A stretch of DNA of 64,000 nt from Vibrio atypicus (GCF_009811315.1 NZ_BLID01000007.1:124001-188000); one strand, 5' to 3'; shown: positions 28,525 to 39,242, numbered from the stretch's first letter. Notes: generated by a model not told the origin, from the letters alone. Translations and numbers: made by a program.

Positions 28525-30984
28525 TTGTCACAATTGCCTATTGAAGGCGTGATGCCAGAGCTACTCTCAGGTGTTCGCGATTGTTCCCAGTTGATTCTCA
28601 AAGCAGCGCCTGGCGCAGGTAAATCGACTCACTTCCCTTTACAACTCGTAAAGCAAAATTGTGTGGTGGGTAAAATCATCATGCTCGAACCTAGGCGTCT
28701 GGCTGCGCGTAACATTGCTCGTTATTTAGCTCAACAGTTGGGTGAGCAAGTAGGGCAACAAGTCGGGTATCGTGTTCGTGGTGAAACAAAAGTCAGCCAA
28801 GAAACCAAGCTTGAAATTGTCACGGAAGGGATCTTAACTCGCATGATCCAATCTGATCCCGAATTAGCAGGGGTCGATATGGTCATTTTTGACGAATTTC
28901 ACGAGCGGAGTATTCACGCCGATACTGCGCTGGCGTTGTGTCTAGAGATCCAAGAAGCCTTGCGTGATGATCTGAAGTTAGTCGTGATGTCCGCGACTTT
29001 AGATGACAACGCTCTGCTTCAATTGCTACCAGATGCTCGTTATGTGGAATCTCATGGCCGCTGCTATCCTGTTGAGTTTCGTTATAACGCCTTAAAAACT
29101 CATGAGCGACTAGAAGAGGTGATGAGCAAACAAATCATCAGCTTGATGGCGAAGGAGTCGGGTTCGCTTTTAGCTTTCTTGCCGGGTGTTGCAGCGATTA
29201 AACGTGTGGAAGAAAGGTTGGGGCAACTGCCCAGTGATATTGAAGTCTGTCCTTTATATGGCCAGCTTAATTTCACTCAGCAGCAAGCTGCTATTCAGCC
29301 CGCGCCTGTTGGTAAGCGCAAAGTGGTATTGGCGACCAATATTGCGGAAACCTCATTAACGATTGAAGGGATTCGCTTAGTGGTAGACTCTGGTTTAGAG
29401 CGAGTTGCTAAGTTTGATCTGAAAAGTGGTGTAACACGTCTTGAGCAAAGTCGAATTGCTCAATCATCTGCAGAGCAGCGTGCAGGGCGAGCCGGTCGTA
29501 CCGAAGAAGGCATCTGTCTACGTTTGTATAGTGAGAGTCAACTTCGCCAGCAACCGACTGTCCCTGTGGCAGAGATCCTCCATTCTGATCTCGCAAGTTT
29601 AACGTTGGAATTGATTCAGTGGGGAACACAAGACGCAGCTGATTTAAAATGGTTAGACATTCCGCCCTCGACGGCCGTCAATCAAGCGAAATATCTATTA
29701 CATGGATTGAACCTTTTAGATGACAAATGCCAGTTAACCGAATCCGGCAAGTTAGCGGTGAGGTTGGGCGTTGAGCCTCGCACTGCAGCGATGTTGACCT
29801 TGGCGAAACAGAAGGGTTTGGAGAGCACTGGTGCGATGGTCGCAGCCTTACTGGAAGAGCCAGAGCGCAATGTTGTTGATTTTAGCCACAGCGTCCATCG
29901 TTTTCTGATGGGGAAACACTCAAAACAGAAAGTGGTTCTTCAGCGAGCACAAGCGTTGGCCAAAAAGCTTGAGTCCCGATTTGAAGTTAATCGGTGTGAC
30001 GAATCTGTGGTTGCGGTATTAATTGCTACGGCTTTTCCTGACCGCATTGCTCAAGCACGAAAAAATCAGGCAGGCCGCTTCTTGTTAGCCAATGGCCATG
30101 GCGCAGAGATGCAATCGATGGAATCATTGGCAAATAGTCCCTACCTTGTAGCGATTGATTTAATGCGCAGCCAATCGGACTCATCGATGATTTTCTCAGC
30201 CTTGGGGTTAGATATCCATCAGCTAGAGTTGTTCCGCCCCGATCTAATTGACGAGTCTGAACGTGTTGATTGGGATGAAACTAAAGGTCGTTTGGTGGCT
30301 GAGCAGCAACGTAAAATCGGGCGTTTGGTCATAGATAGCCAATTACTGCCAGAACCTCCTCGCGAAAAAATGACGCAAGCTTTACTCAGTTTTATTCGTC
30401 GTAAAGGGATTTCAGTATTAAATTGGGACGATAACAGCTCTTCAACTCTTGAACGATTGCGATGCGGTGCTCAGTGGTTACCTGAACATGACTGGCCGAT
30501 GCTCGACGAAGACGCACTGCTCGAACAGTTAGAGCTGTGGCTTGAGCCTTATCTTACTGGAGTTAACTCGGTTAAAGGGTTAGCAAAAGTAGACTTAACG
30601 GCGGCCTTAATGGCATACATTGGCTGGCCTCTCAATCAGGAAATCGACCAATGGTTGCCGACACACTATCAATTGCCGACGGGAACGAAGAAAAAGATTC
30701 GATATCAGTTCGGACAAGAGCCAGTGTTATCGGTCAGAATGCAGGAGGTGTTTGGTGAGCAAGCGTCACCTCAAGTCGCACAAGGCAGAAAAACCTTGGT
30801 GATGGAACTACTCTCTCCAGCGCAGCGGCCATTGCAAGTGACCCGAGATTTAGCCAGTTTTTGGCAAGGTGCTTACAAAGAAGTACAGAAAGAGATGAAA
30901 GGGCGTTATCCAAAGCACGTGTGGCCGGATGATCCTGCAACTCATGTTGCAACCACTAAAACCAAAAGACATTTTAATCAGTAA
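28525..30984 (+). CDS. hrpB: HrpB, DEAH-box ATP-dependent helicase
   Basis: RNA helicase-like protein of unknown cellular role. Motifs: KAAPGAGKST (I), LEPRRLAARN (Ia), DEFHERS (II, a DEFH variant usual for HrpB), VMSATLD (III), QRAGRAGR (VI), and the HrpB C-terminal domain. The 819-residue frame starts at TTG 28525 with AAGG eight bases upstream. Two bases before mrcB, so probably one operon. Confidence 0.95.
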   Translation: MSQLPIEGVMPELLSGVRDCSQLILKAAPGAGKSTHFPLQLVKQNCVVGKIIMLEPRRLAARNIARYLAQQLGEQVGQQVGYRVRGETKVSQETKLEIVTEGILTRMIQSDPELAGVDMVIFDEFHERSIHADTALALCLEIQEALRDDLKLVVMSATLDDNALLQLLPDARYVESHGRCYPVEFRYNALKTHERLEEVMSKQIISLMAKESGSLLAFLPGVAAIKRVEERLGQLPSDIEVCPLYGQLNFTQQQAAIQPAPVGKRKVVLATNIAETSLTIEGIRLVVDSGLERVAKFDLKSGVTRLEQSRIAQSSAEQRAGRAGRTEEGICLRLYSESQLRQQPTVPVAEILHSDLASLTLELIQWGTQDAADLKWLDIPPSTAVNQAKYLLHGLNLLDDKCQLTESGKLAVRLGVEPRTAAMLTLAKQKGLESTGAMVAALLEEPERNVVDFSHSVHRFLMGKHSKQKVVLQRAQALAKKLESRFEVNRCDESVVAVLIATAFPDRIAQARKNQAGRFLLANGHGAEMQSMESLANSPYLVAIDLMRSQSDSSMIFSALGLDIHQLELFRPDLIDESERVDWDETKGRLVAEQQRKIGRLVIDSQLLPEPPREKMTQALLSFIRRKGISVLNWDDNSSSTLERLRCGAQWLPEHDWPMLDEDALLEQLELWLEPYLTGVNSVKGLAKVDLTAALMAYIGWPLNQEIDQWLPTHYQLPTGTKKKIRYQFGQEPVLSVRMQEVFGEQASPQVAQGRKTLVMELLSPAQRPLQVTRDLASFWQGAYKEVQKEMKGRYPKHVWPDDPATHVATTKTKRHFNQ

Positions 30985-30986
30985 CG

Positions 30987-33362
30987 ATGACCAATAAAAA
31001 GACCCCAGCGAACAGTAAGCCGAAAACCACCAAAACGGCCAAGAAGCCTGCTCGCAAGCCTGCGGCTAAATCACCGAAACGCAGAAGTAATAAAAAGGTG
31101 CAGCGGAATTGGCTAAAGGTCCTTTGGGGCATTAGTTGGAAGCTCGCCGTTGCGGGTTTTGCGATCCTGTTGTTTGTTGGCATTTACCTCGACAGCGTGG
31201 TGAAGCAACGTTTTGAAGGGCAGTTGTTTGATCTGCCGACGGTGGTTTATGCCCGAATTTTGAACCTGGCTCCAGGGGATTCGATTTCTATCCAGGAAGT
31301 GCGTAATGAACTGGATGTATTGAGCTATCGAAAGGTACGTCAGCCTCGCTACCCTGGGGAATACTCATCGTCATCGACCAAAATTGAAATTATTCGTCGT
31401 CCTTTTGAGTTTACTGATGGCCCAGAGCCAGATCGCCACGTGATGCTACATTTCAATAGTGGTGGTTTGCAGCGTATTCAATCATTAGAGAAAAATGGTG
31501 ACTTAGGCTATTTGCGTATTGAGCCGAAAATGCTTGGCATGCTGGAAAAAAATCATGATGAGCAACGACTGTTCCTGCGCCGTGATCAGTTCCCTGAAGT
31601 CATGGTTGATGCGTTATTGGTAACAGAAGATAGAAACTTTTATCAGCATGACGGAGTATCGCCACTAGCGATTGCGCGCGCTTTAGTAGCAAATGTAAAG
31701 GCAGGTCGCACTGTGCAAGGGGGCAGTACTCTCACTCAGCAGCTAGCCAAAAATATCTTCCTTTCTAGCGATCGCACCTTATGGCGTAAAGTGCGAGAAG
31801 CGTACATTGCGTTGATCTTAGATTACCGCTACAGCAAAGACCGTATTTTAGAAGCCTATCTGAATGAGGTCTATTTAGGTCAAAGTGGTGGGGAGGCTAT
31901 CCACGGTTTTGGTTTGGCATCTCGCCTCTATTTTGGTCAGCCAGTGCAAGAGCTACGAATCGATCAGTTAGCGTTATTGGTCGGTATGGTCAAAGGTCCG
32001 TCATATTACAACCCAATTCGTTTCCCTGAACGAGCAAAAGAGCGTCGTGATTTGGTGCTGCGCTTGATGATGCAGCAAGGAATCTTGACAGCTAATCAAT
32101 ATGACATGGCCGCAAGTCGCCCACTTGATATTCAAGATAACCCTCGTATCGCTAGTCGCCAGCCTGCTTATTTCCAACAGTTAAAAATTGAGCTTAAACA
32201 AAAGGTTGGTGATGCGTTCCAGTCAGATGCCGGTTTACGCGTCTTTACCTCTCTGGATCCTGTTTCTCAAAAAGAGTTAGAAGCGGCAATTGCGAAAAAA
32301 ATCCCTGAATTGGGTAAAACCGCGGGGAAATCTTTAGAGGGCGCAGCAATAGCCGTTGATCGTCATACCGGCGAGATCCGAGCCATGGTAGGGGGTAAAC
32401 GTACAGGTTATGACGGTTTTAACCGAGCGTTGAATGCCAGTCGTCAAATTGGCTCATTAGCAAAACCAGCGGTTTATTTAACTGCACTAGAGCAACCCGA
32501 GAAATATAACTTAGCCACAACGTTGAATGATAAGCCATTGAGTCTAAAAGGCAGCAAAGGCTCCGTCTGGTCGCCAAGAAATTACGATCGTAAGTTCCGT
32601 GGTGATGTACCGCTCTATATCGCGCTGGCTAAATCATTGAATGTACCAACAGTACAGCTGGGTATGAAGTTGGGTATTCCAAGTGTGGTTGATACGCTTG
32701 AAAAGCTTGGCGTTGATAGAGATGAAGTTCGCCCAGTGCCTTCTATGTTCTTAGGCTCATTTACCTTGACGCCGTTCCAAGTAGCTCAGATGTATCAAAC
32801 CCTGACTAATTCCGGCCGACGTGCAGAACTGTCAGCGCTGAGATCTGTGGTCGACATGGAAGGCAATGTGTTGTTCCAATCGTTGCCTCGTTCAGCTCAA
32901 ACCGTAGACCAACAAGCGGCATGGTTAACGACGTATGCAATGAAGCAAGGTGTACTACAAGGGACAGGGCGTTATCTCAATAGCCAATTTGGTTGGGCTG
33001 CTTTGGCGGGTAAAACCGGAACCAGTAATGACACTCGTGATAGTTGGTTTGTTGGTGTCGATGGCCGTGAGGTGACCACGATTTGGTTGGGGCGTGATGA
33101 TAACAAGCCGACCAAATTGACCGGTTCAAGTGGCGCACTACGTGTTTACGCTGAATACCTTAAACATCGTGTTCCGGAGAAGCTGACGTTACCATGGCCA
33201 AAAGAGGTCAGCACGGTAGGCTTTGCAAAATCAGCGCAGGGAAGTCTACAACTGGATTGTCGTAATGAATTCAAGTTGCCTGTTTGGGATCAAGATGGCG
33301 CATTTAAGCAGCACTGTGATAATCAGCCAGCGCAGTGGATTAAGAAACTGTTTACTTGGTAA
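30987..33362 (+). CDS. mrcB: Penicillin-binding protein 1B (bifunctional)
   Basis: Class A PBP: peptidoglycan glycosyltransferase and transpeptidase. A very basic, Lys/Pro-rich cytoplasmic tail (1-40), one transmembrane helix (about 45-68), a UB2H-like region, the GT51 domain with EDRNFYQHDGVSP and GGSTLTQQLAKN, and the transpeptidase domain with the nucleophile Ser in SLAK, SLN and KTGTS. 791 residues. Starts two bases after the hrpB stop without a good Shine-Dalgarno, implying coupling. Confidence 0.97.
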   Translation: MTNKKTPANSKPKTTKTAKKPARKPAAKSPKRRSNKKVQRNWLKVLWGISWKLAVAGFAILLFVGIYLDSVVKQRFEGQLFDLPTVVYARILNLAPGDSISIQEVRNELDVLSYRKVRQPRYPGEYSSSSTKIEIIRRPFEFTDGPEPDRHVMLHFNSGGLQRIQSLEKNGDLGYLRIEPKMLGMLEKNHDEQRLFLRRDQFPEVMVDALLVTEDRNFYQHDGVSPLAIARALVANVKAGRTVQGGSTLTQQLAKNIFLSSDRTLWRKVREAYIALILDYRYSKDRILEAYLNEVYLGQSGGEAIHGFGLASRLYFGQPVQELRIDQLALLVGMVKGPSYYNPIRFPERAKERRDLVLRLMMQQGILTANQYDMAASRPLDIQDNPRIASRQPAYFQQLKIELKQKVGDAFQSDAGLRVFTSLDPVSQKELEAAIAKKIPELGKTAGKSLEGAAIAVDRHTGEIRAMVGGKRTGYDGFNRALNASRQIGSLAKPAVYLTALEQPEKYNLATTLNDKPLSLKGSKGSVWSPRNYDRKFRGDVPLYIALAKSLNVPTVQLGMKLGIPSVVDTLEKLGVDRDEVRPVPSMFLGSFTLTPFQVAQMYQTLTNSGRRAELSALRSVVDMEGNVLFQSLPRSAQTVDQQAAWLTTYAMKQGVLQGTGRYLNSQFGWAALAGKTGTSNDTRDSWFVGVDGREVTTIWLGRDDNKPTKLTGSSGALRVYAEYLKHRVPEKLTLPWPKEVSTVGFAKSAQGSLQLDCRNEFKLPVWDQDGAFKQHCDNQPAQWIKKLFTW

Positions 33363-33446
33363 CAGTTTATTTAGTAAATAGGTTGTAAATACAATAAGGT
33401 TGATGTGATTTTAGCCTTAGTGAACGATTAGAAAGGGAATTCAAAC

Positions 33447-35741
33447 GTGAAAAAACTGGCTCTATTGCTGTTAGCTTGTTCGCTCCCAATGACCCCATTA
33501 GCTTTTGCTAAACATCTTGGGGATGCCAAGCCAATTGAGCGAACCAAAGTTGCAGTTGTGCTTGCTGGTGGCGGTGCTAAAGGCGCTGCGCATATTGGCG
33601 TGCTGAAAGCGTTAGAAGAGTTGAAGGTCCCTGTTGACTACCTGACTGGCACCAGTATGGGCGCGTATGTCGGCGGTTTATACGCGACAGGCATGAGCGC
33701 TGAAGAAATCGAAAGTTTTATTGAAACCGTCGATTGGAATAGTGGTTATCGTGATCGAGTCAACCGCAGTGAACGTCGTGTTCGTGATAAAGAGTACGAA
33801 GACCGTTACCAGTTGAAAACCGATTTAGGCTTACGCTGGGGCGAAGTGCGAGCACCAAAAGGAATCGTTCAGGGGCAGGGTATGCTTAAGATCCTACGTG
33901 AAACCACGGGAAACTTGCCCCCCTTTGAGTCCTTTGATGTGTTGGCGATCCCTTATCGCTCTGTCGCAACCGATATTTTAGAACTGCAACCTGTCACTAT
34001 CGGTGAGGGGTATTTGGTCGATGCCATGATGGCGAGTATGTCGGTGCCAGGCGCATTGCCTCCTTATGAATTAAACGGACGAATGCTAGTTGATGGCGGT
34101 GTGACCAATAACATGCCTGTTGATGTGGCTCGTGACTTGGGGGCGGATGTTGTCATTGCTATTGATATCAGCACCGAATACAAAAACGAAGAGGATTTTA
34201 CCAATTTCCTTACCGTTGCTGACCAACTTTCTAATTTCTTAGTACGTAGCACCACCAATCGACAAGCTGAAACCCTAACTGATGAGGATGTTTTTTTACG
34301 TCCAGATGTCGGAGATATGGAAACGACTGAGTTTGATCGTATGGAAGAGGCTTTCAAGCAAGGTTACCAAGCGGCGATGGATAATCGTGAGCTGTTAGAG
34401 CGATACAGTCTATCAACGGCGGATTATCAAGATTATGTTGACCAGAAAGAAGAGGCACGAAAGCATCTTCGTTACGGCGATGAAATCGAAATTGAAGATG
34501 TGATAATTAACAACAATAGTCACTACAGCAAGAAGTTACTTGAAAACCGTTTGGATCTTCACCCTGGAAATACTTATACCGCAGCAGAAGTTGAACAAAG
34601 TGTACTGGACTTGTATGCCTTAGACCGTTTTGAATTGGTAAGCTATCGATATGATGAAATTGACGGTCAAGACACCTTAGTTGTCGATGTAAATGAAAAG
34701 TCCTGGGGGCCTAATTACGTTAACTTCCGATTCTTTTTGGAAGATGATTTCAGCTCTGATAGTCAATATTCGATAGGTGTGTCAGCCAATTTTACCGATC
34801 TTAATATTCACGGTGCAGAGTTTCGGACTAACCTAGAAATGGGTACGGACAAGCTGATTGAAGGCGTACTGTACAGTCCGTTGCTCTCTAGTCAAAACCT
34901 CTTTACGACCCTTGGTTTTACTTACAATAAGGAGAAGCGTAACGCACCTTATAACGGTTTTGATGATACTTCGTTAGAGGCGACAGAAAACTTCCTTCCT
35001 GTCTCCTACACAGAGTTAGTTGGCGAGGCCGCGTTGGGATACCAGCAGACCCTATGGCGCGAGATGAAATTTGGTATTCGTTACACTGATGGTGAAGGAG
35101 AATTGTCGACATTGCCTATGATGGGAGATGTGGCATTTAAACGTTTAGGGGCGTTTTTCAACTATCGTATTGATACTTTGGATAGCTTTAGCTTACCGAC
35201 TAAAGGTGTTTATTTAGATTTAGATTACCTGATCTCTCATGATAAAAGTGTTGGAACGAGTGACTTAGTTAGCGAACCGCGAGTTGAAGATACTTCTTAT
35301 GAAATTGGCGCAACTTTAAAAGCGGCGAAGAGCTTTGATCGCCATACTTTGGTCGCAAATATCGACTTCGGTTTTGTGACCAGTAAGAATTCATCGGTTC
35401 CTATTGATCCTAAAGAAATTGGTGGATTTTTGAATTTGTCAGGTATTCCGCGTAATAGCTTAATTGGTCAAAATAAGGCTTTCGGCAGTTTAGTATATCG
35501 ATACCGTTGGTTTGACAATGATTTCGGCCTGTTTACTTCACCATTTTATTTGGGAGCGTCGCTCGAGTACGGTGGGGTCTGGTCTGATCCCGATCTGGAT
35601 TTTCACGAAGCACCACTTTATTTTGCCGGTTCTGTATTTGCAGGTGTCGACTCACCGATTGGCCCTATGATGTTTGGCTATGGCCGTACAGAACGAAATT
35701 ATGACTCTATCTATCTGATTATCGGTACAACATTTAAGTAG
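33447..35741 (+). CDS. Patatin-like phospholipase with POTRA and outer-membrane barrel (type Vd, PlpD-like)
   Basis: Predicted outer-membrane or self-secreted lipase. Signal peptide (MKKLALLLLACSLPMTPLAFA), then a patatin domain at about 30-310 with oxyanion motif GGGAKGAAHIG, nucleophile elbow GTSMG and catalytic Asp in DGGVTNN, then one POTRA-like domain (about 345-425) and a beta-barrel surface-antigen domain ending YLIIGTTFK. That order is the PlpD type Vd autotransporter layout. GTG 33447 is the start, with AAAGGGAA upstream. Eighty-four bases after mrcB; likely its own transcription unit. Substrate unknown. Confidence 0.88.
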   Translation: MKKLALLLLACSLPMTPLAFAKHLGDAKPIERTKVAVVLAGGGAKGAAHIGVLKALEELKVPVDYLTGTSMGAYVGGLYATGMSAEEIESFIETVDWNSGYRDRVNRSERRVRDKEYEDRYQLKTDLGLRWGEVRAPKGIVQGQGMLKILRETTGNLPPFESFDVLAIPYRSVATDILELQPVTIGEGYLVDAMMASMSVPGALPPYELNGRMLVDGGVTNNMPVDVARDLGADVVIAIDISTEYKNEEDFTNFLTVADQLSNFLVRSTTNRQAETLTDEDVFLRPDVGDMETTEFDRMEEAFKQGYQAAMDNRELLERYSLSTADYQDYVDQKEEARKHLRYGDEIEIEDVIINNNSHYSKKLLENRLDLHPGNTYTAAEVEQSVLDLYALDRFELVSYRYDEIDGQDTLVVDVNEKSWGPNYVNFRFFLEDDFSSDSQYSIGVSANFTDLNIHGAEFRTNLEMGTDKLIEGVLYSPLLSSQNLFTTLGFTYNKEKRNAPYNGFDDTSLEATENFLPVSYTELVGEAALGYQQTLWREMKFGIRYTDGEGELSTLPMMGDVAFKRLGAFFNYRIDTLDSFSLPTKGVYLDLDYLISHDKSVGTSDLVSEPRVEDTSYEIGATLKAAKSFDRHTLVANIDFGFVTSKNSSVPIDPKEIGGFLNLSGIPRNSLIGQNKAFGSLVYRYRWFDNDFGLFTSPFYLGASLEYGGVWSDPDLDFHEAPLYFAGSVFAGVDSPIGPMMFGYGRTERNYDSIYLIIGTTFK

Positions 35742-36040
35742 CCGATGAGTATCTAAACAGACTATTCTCGTATTCTTATGGTGTGGGAATAGTCATGATA
35801 AGTGAGTAAAAATCATAAAACTTTAGTCTTAAGTTGCTATGTTGGTCAAAATGATGAGATTTTAATTTAAGGTTAAATTTGCTATCCTACCGCCCACAGT
35901 TTGGCCTCTCTGGCACTGTTTCTCAGTCAGCATTGAATGAAAAATATGGCAAGGAGAGCCAAGTTTCCAAGGATGTTCACTCCCTTATTCTTTGAATAAA
36001 TAGCAATAAGAGGGAGGAACCGCAATGAGAGGAAAAAGTC
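35742..36040 (+). other. acnB upstream region
   Basis: 299 bases without a gene. It holds an 8-bp inverted repeat GACTATTC / GAATAGTC at about 35760-35796 (may end the patatin transcript, no T-run), a possible -10 TATCCT at 35883-35888 with a poor -35, and a leader with the imperfect repeat CTCCCTTATT / AATAAGAGGGAG just before the acnB ribosome site. Confidence 0.4.
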
Positions 36041-36048
36041 GTGCTTGA
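36025..36048 (+). CDS. Seven-codon leader ORF overlapping the acnB start
   Basis: ATG AGA GGA AAA AGT CGT GCT TGA (MRGKSRA) begins seven bases after a strong GGGAGG (36012-36017) and ends eight bases inside acnB, in another frame. The acnB ribosome site (AGAGGAAA) lies inside it. It may couple or dampen acnB translation. Expression is not proven. Confidence 0.4.
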   Translation: MRGKSRA

Positions 36049-38629
36049 AGCCTACCGTAAACACGTCGCAGAGCGTGCTGCCGAAGGAGTTGTTCCTAAA
36101 CCACTAGATGCCGAGCAAGTTGCAGGCCTTGTGGAACTTCTAAAAAATCCCCCTCAAGGTGAAGAAGCATTTATTCTTGACCTTCTAGAGAATCGTATTC
36201 CACCAGGTGTTGATGAGGCTGCTTACGTAAAAGCGGGTTTCTTAACGGCAATCACTAAAGGTGAAGTTGAATCGCCATTAGTCAGCAAAGCAAAAGCAGC
36301 TGAGCTACTGGGTACAATGCAAGGTGGTTACAACATTGAATCACTAATTTCACTACTTGATGATGAAGCCCTTGCACCGATCGCAGTTAAAGCACTGTCT
36401 CATACTCTGCTTATGTTTGATGCTTTCTATGATGTAGAAGAGAAAGCAAAAGCAGGTAATAGCTATGCGCAGCAAGTTCTACAATCTTGGGCTGATGCTG
36501 AGTGGTTTACCTCAAAAGAGAAAGTAGCGGAAAAAATCACCGTTAAAGTATTTAAGGTTACGGGGGAAACTAACACCGATGACCTGTCTCCAGCACCAGA
36601 TGCATGGTCTCGCCCAGATATTCCAGTACACGCAAAAGCGATGTTGAAGATGGAGCGTGAAGGCATTAACCCTGATGATGCGGGTAATGTTGGTCCAATT
36701 AAGCAAATCGAAGAGCTACAGAAAGATGGTATCCCACTAGCCTATGTTGGTGATGTAGTGGGTACAGGTTCTTCTCGTAAGTCTGCAACGAACTCTGTGC
36801 TTTGGTTTATGGGCGATGACATCCCATACGTACCAAACAAGCGCACTGGTGGTGTGTGTCTAGGCGGTAAGATTGCGCCAATCTTCTACAACACAATGGA
36901 AGACTCAGGTGCACTACCAATCGAGCTTAACGTTCAAGACATGAACATGGGTGATGTGATTGATATCTTCCCGTATGAAGGTGTTGTTCGCAAAGACGGT
37001 GCAGAGATTTCTAGCTTTGAATTGAGCAAAGTACTGCTTGATGAAGTTCGTGCTGGTGGTCGTATTCCACTTATCATCGGCCGAGGCTTAACAAGCCGCG
37101 CTCGTACTTCTCTAGGCCTAGAAGAGACAGACCTGTTTGCTAAGCCAGTTGATCCATCGGCATCTGATAAAGGCTACACACTAGCTCAGAAGATGGTTGG
37201 TAAAGCATGTGGTGTTGAAGGCGTTCGCGCGGGTCAATACTGTGAGCCTAAGATGACAACAGTAGGTTCTCAAGATACGACTGGTCCTATGACGCGTGAT
37301 GAGCTAAAAGATCTTGCGTGTCTTGGCTTCTCTGCAGACCTTGTGATGCAGTCTTTCTGTCACACATCGGCATACCCGAAACCAGTTGACGTAAACACGC
37401 ACCACACGCTACCTGATTTCATCATGAACCGTGCTGGTGTTTCACTACGCCCAGGTGATGGTGTTATCCACTCGTGGCTAAACCGTATGCTTCTTCCTGA
37501 TACTGTTGGTACAGGTGGTGACTCGCATACTCGTTTCCCTCTAGGTATTTCATTCCCAGCAGGTTCTGGTCTAGTAGCATTCGCAGCAGCAACAGGTGTT
37601 ATGCCTCTTGATATGCCTGAATCAATCTTGGTGCGCTTCAAAGGTGAAATGCAACCAGGTATCACGCTACGTGACCTAGTACATGCCATTCCACTGTACG
37701 GAATCAAGCAAGGCCTATTAACGGTAGAGAAAGCAGGTAAGATCAACGAATTCTCTGGTCGCGTACTAGAAATTGAAGGTGTTGAACATCTATCTGTTGA
37801 GCAAGCGTTTGAACTTTCTGATGCTTCTGCTGAGCGTTCAGCAGCAGGTTGTACAGTGAAGCTGTCTCAAGAATCTATCGAAGAGTACCTGAACTCGAAC
37901 ATCACTATGCTTAAGTGGATGATCGCAGAAGGTTACGGTGATGTACGTACAATCGAACGTCGTATTACCGCAATGCAAGAGTGGCTAGCGAACCCAGAAT
38001 TACTTTCTGCAGATGCTGACGCAGAATATGCTCACGTAATCGAGATTGATCTTGCTGATATCACAGAGCCTGTACTTTGTGCGCCAAACGACCCTGATGA
38101 CGCGCGTCTACTGTCTGACGTTCAAGGCACAGAGATTCAAGAAGTGTTCATCGGTTCTTGTATGACTAACATCGGTCACTTCCGTGCTGCTGGTAAGATG
38201 CTAGAAGAGTTCAATGGCTCTCTAAGCACTCGCCTATGGGTTGCGCCACCAACTAAGATGGATAAAGACCAGCTAACGGAAGAAGGTTACTATGGTATCT
38301 TTGGCCGTGCAGGGGTTCGTATTGAAACTCCGGGTTGTTCTCTATGTATGGGTAACCAAGCACGCGTAGCAGACAAAGCAACAGTAATGTCTACTTCAAC
38401 GCGTAACTTCCCGAACCGTCTAGGTACAGGTGCTAACGTTTATCTAGCGTCAGCTGAGCTTTCTGCAGTTGGTGCGATTCTAGGTCGCATCCCGACTAAA
38501 GAAGAGTACCTAGAGTACGCTCAAAAGATTGATGCAACGGCCGCGGATACTTACCGTTACCTGAACTTCCATAAGATGGGGCAGTACACGGAAAAAGCGG
38601 ATACGGTTATTTTCCAAGAGCCAGCCTAA
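36041..38629 (+). CDS. acnB: Bifunctional aconitate hydratase 2 / 2-methylisocitrate dehydratase
   Basis: Main TCA-cycle aconitase, also able to dehydrate methylisocitrate; apo-form binds RNA in E. coli. HEAT-like N-terminal domain, swivel domain with [18 protein letters not shown], and the iron-sulfur ligands in GSCMTNIG and PGCSLCMGN (C-x-x-C). Length 862. GTG 36041 gives [16 protein letters not shown], aligning with E. coli AcnB residue 1; AGAGGAAA lies seven bases upstream. Codon bias is strong, as for aceE. Confidence 0.97.
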   Translation: MLEAYRKHVAERAAEGVVPKPLDAEQVAGLVELLKNPPQGEEAFILDLLENRIPPGVDEAAYVKAGFLTAITKGEVESPLVSKAKAAELLGTMQGGYNIESLISLLDDEALAPIAVKALSHTLLMFDAFYDVEEKAKAGNSYAQQVLQSWADAEWFTSKEKVAEKITVKVFKVTGETNTDDLSPAPDAWSRPDIPVHAKAMLKMEREGINPDDAGNVGPIKQIEELQKDGIPLAYVGDVVGTGSSRKSATNSVLWFMGDDIPYVPNKRTGGVCLGGKIAPIFYNTMEDSGALPIELNVQDMNMGDVIDIFPYEGVVRKDGAEISSFELSKVLLDEVRAGGRIPLIIGRGLTSRARTSLGLEETDLFAKPVDPSASDKGYTLAQKMVGKACGVEGVRAGQYCEPKMTTVGSQDTTGPMTRDELKDLACLGFSADLVMQSFCHTSAYPKPVDVNTHHTLPDFIMNRAGVSLRPGDGVIHSWLNRMLLPDTVGTGGDSHTRFPLGISFPAGSGLVAFAAATGVMPLDMPESILVRFKGEMQPGITLRDLVHAIPLYGIKQGLLTVEKAGKINEFSGRVLEIEGVEHLSVEQAFELSDASAERSAAGCTVKLSQESIEEYLNSNITMLKWMIAEGYGDVRTIERRITAMQEWLANPELLSADADAEYAHVIEIDLADITEPVLCAPNDPDDARLLSDVQGTEIQEVFIGSCMTNIGHFRAAGKMLEEFNGSLSTRLWVAPPTKMDKDQLTEEGYYGIFGRAGVRIETPGCSLCMGNQARVADKATVMSTSTRNFPNRLGTGANVYLASAELSAVGAILGRIPTKEEYLEYAQKIDATAADTYRYLNFHKMGQYTEKADTVIFQEPA

Positions 38630-38662
38630 TCCCTTCTCATATTTGATTGAGTTCTAGATATA

Positions 38663-38692
38663 AGAGCGTCTACTTCGGTAGGCGCTTTTTTT
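38663..38692 (+). terminator. Terminator of acnB
   Basis: AGAGCGTCTAC-TTCG-GTAGGCGCT with seven T following; the stable TTCG tetraloop is visible. Confidence 0.92.
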
Positions 38693-38749
38693 GTGCTTGC
38701 GATGGGAACGCTATATACTCTCGGTCCAAAATTTTGAGGGTGCTGTTCA

Positions 38750-39121
38750 ATGGAATTCGAATTTATTAGAAATACTTTAATGGGCGAATACTATGTTAAA
38801 TCGAGCATGGGCCACGAGATTGTCGGTCGTTGGCTACAAGAAGAAATTGGCAAGGATTGGGATAAGATTTCCGAAGTTGAACAGTTAACTGATCAAGCTC
38901 GAATGGAGCCACAAAAAGAGCACCTACTGCTTGGCACTGAGATCAGCGTGAACATTCAGGGTGATGAAGTGATTGTCCAAGAGAACGTTCTGGCTCATGG
39001 TGATGAGATGGATGCTGACAGTGAATTTGATTTTTATGACAGTGAAAGTACCGCAAGTTGTGGTCTTGAAGACTTCGAGATCATGTTGGAGAAATGGAAA
39101 GAGTTCCTGACTACAAAATAG
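38750..39121 (+). CDS. yacL: YacL family protein (UPF0231)
   Basis: 123-residue acidic protein of unknown function. Begins MEFEFIRNTLMGEYYVKSSMGHE and matches the YacL family, which in E. coli is also next to acnB. No membrane segment or known catalytic motif is seen. GAGGGTG lies before the ATG. Monocistronic, with its own terminator. Confidence 0.9.
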   Translation: MEFEFIRNTLMGEYYVKSSMGHEIVGRWLQEEIGKDWDKISEVEQLTDQARMEPQKEHLLLGTEISVNIQGDEVIVQENVLAHGDEMDADSEFDFYDSESTASCGLEDFEIMLEKWKEFLTTK

Positions 39122-39122
39122 A

Positions 39123-39139
39123 TGCACAGCAATGGTGAG
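39123..39139. promoter_or_regulatory. Candidate NtrC enhancer site 1
   Basis: TGCACAGCAATGGTGAG keeps GCAC-N6-GGTG with the spacing of the E. coli glnA site TGCACCAACATGGTGCT. About 148 bases upstream of the predicted glnK start. Confidence 0.5.
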
Positions 39140-39166
39140 GTAGATATATCTTGCGTTAAATTTGGG

Positions 39167-39205
39167 AAAACGGCGCACCGTATTGGTGCGCCGTTTTTGT
39201 TTTTA
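39167..39205 (+). terminator. Terminator of yacL, overlapping candidate NtrC site 2
   Basis: AAAACGGCGCACC / GGTGCGCCGTTTTT hairpin with GTATT loop and T-rich tail. The core GCACC-GTATT-GGTGC (39175-39189) matches the NtrC consensus exactly in both half-sites and spacing, about 97 bases upstream of the predicted glnK start. Confidence 0.88.
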
Positions 39206-39242
39206 GCGTTTATATTTATGGTATCTGCAACTAAATCAATAA

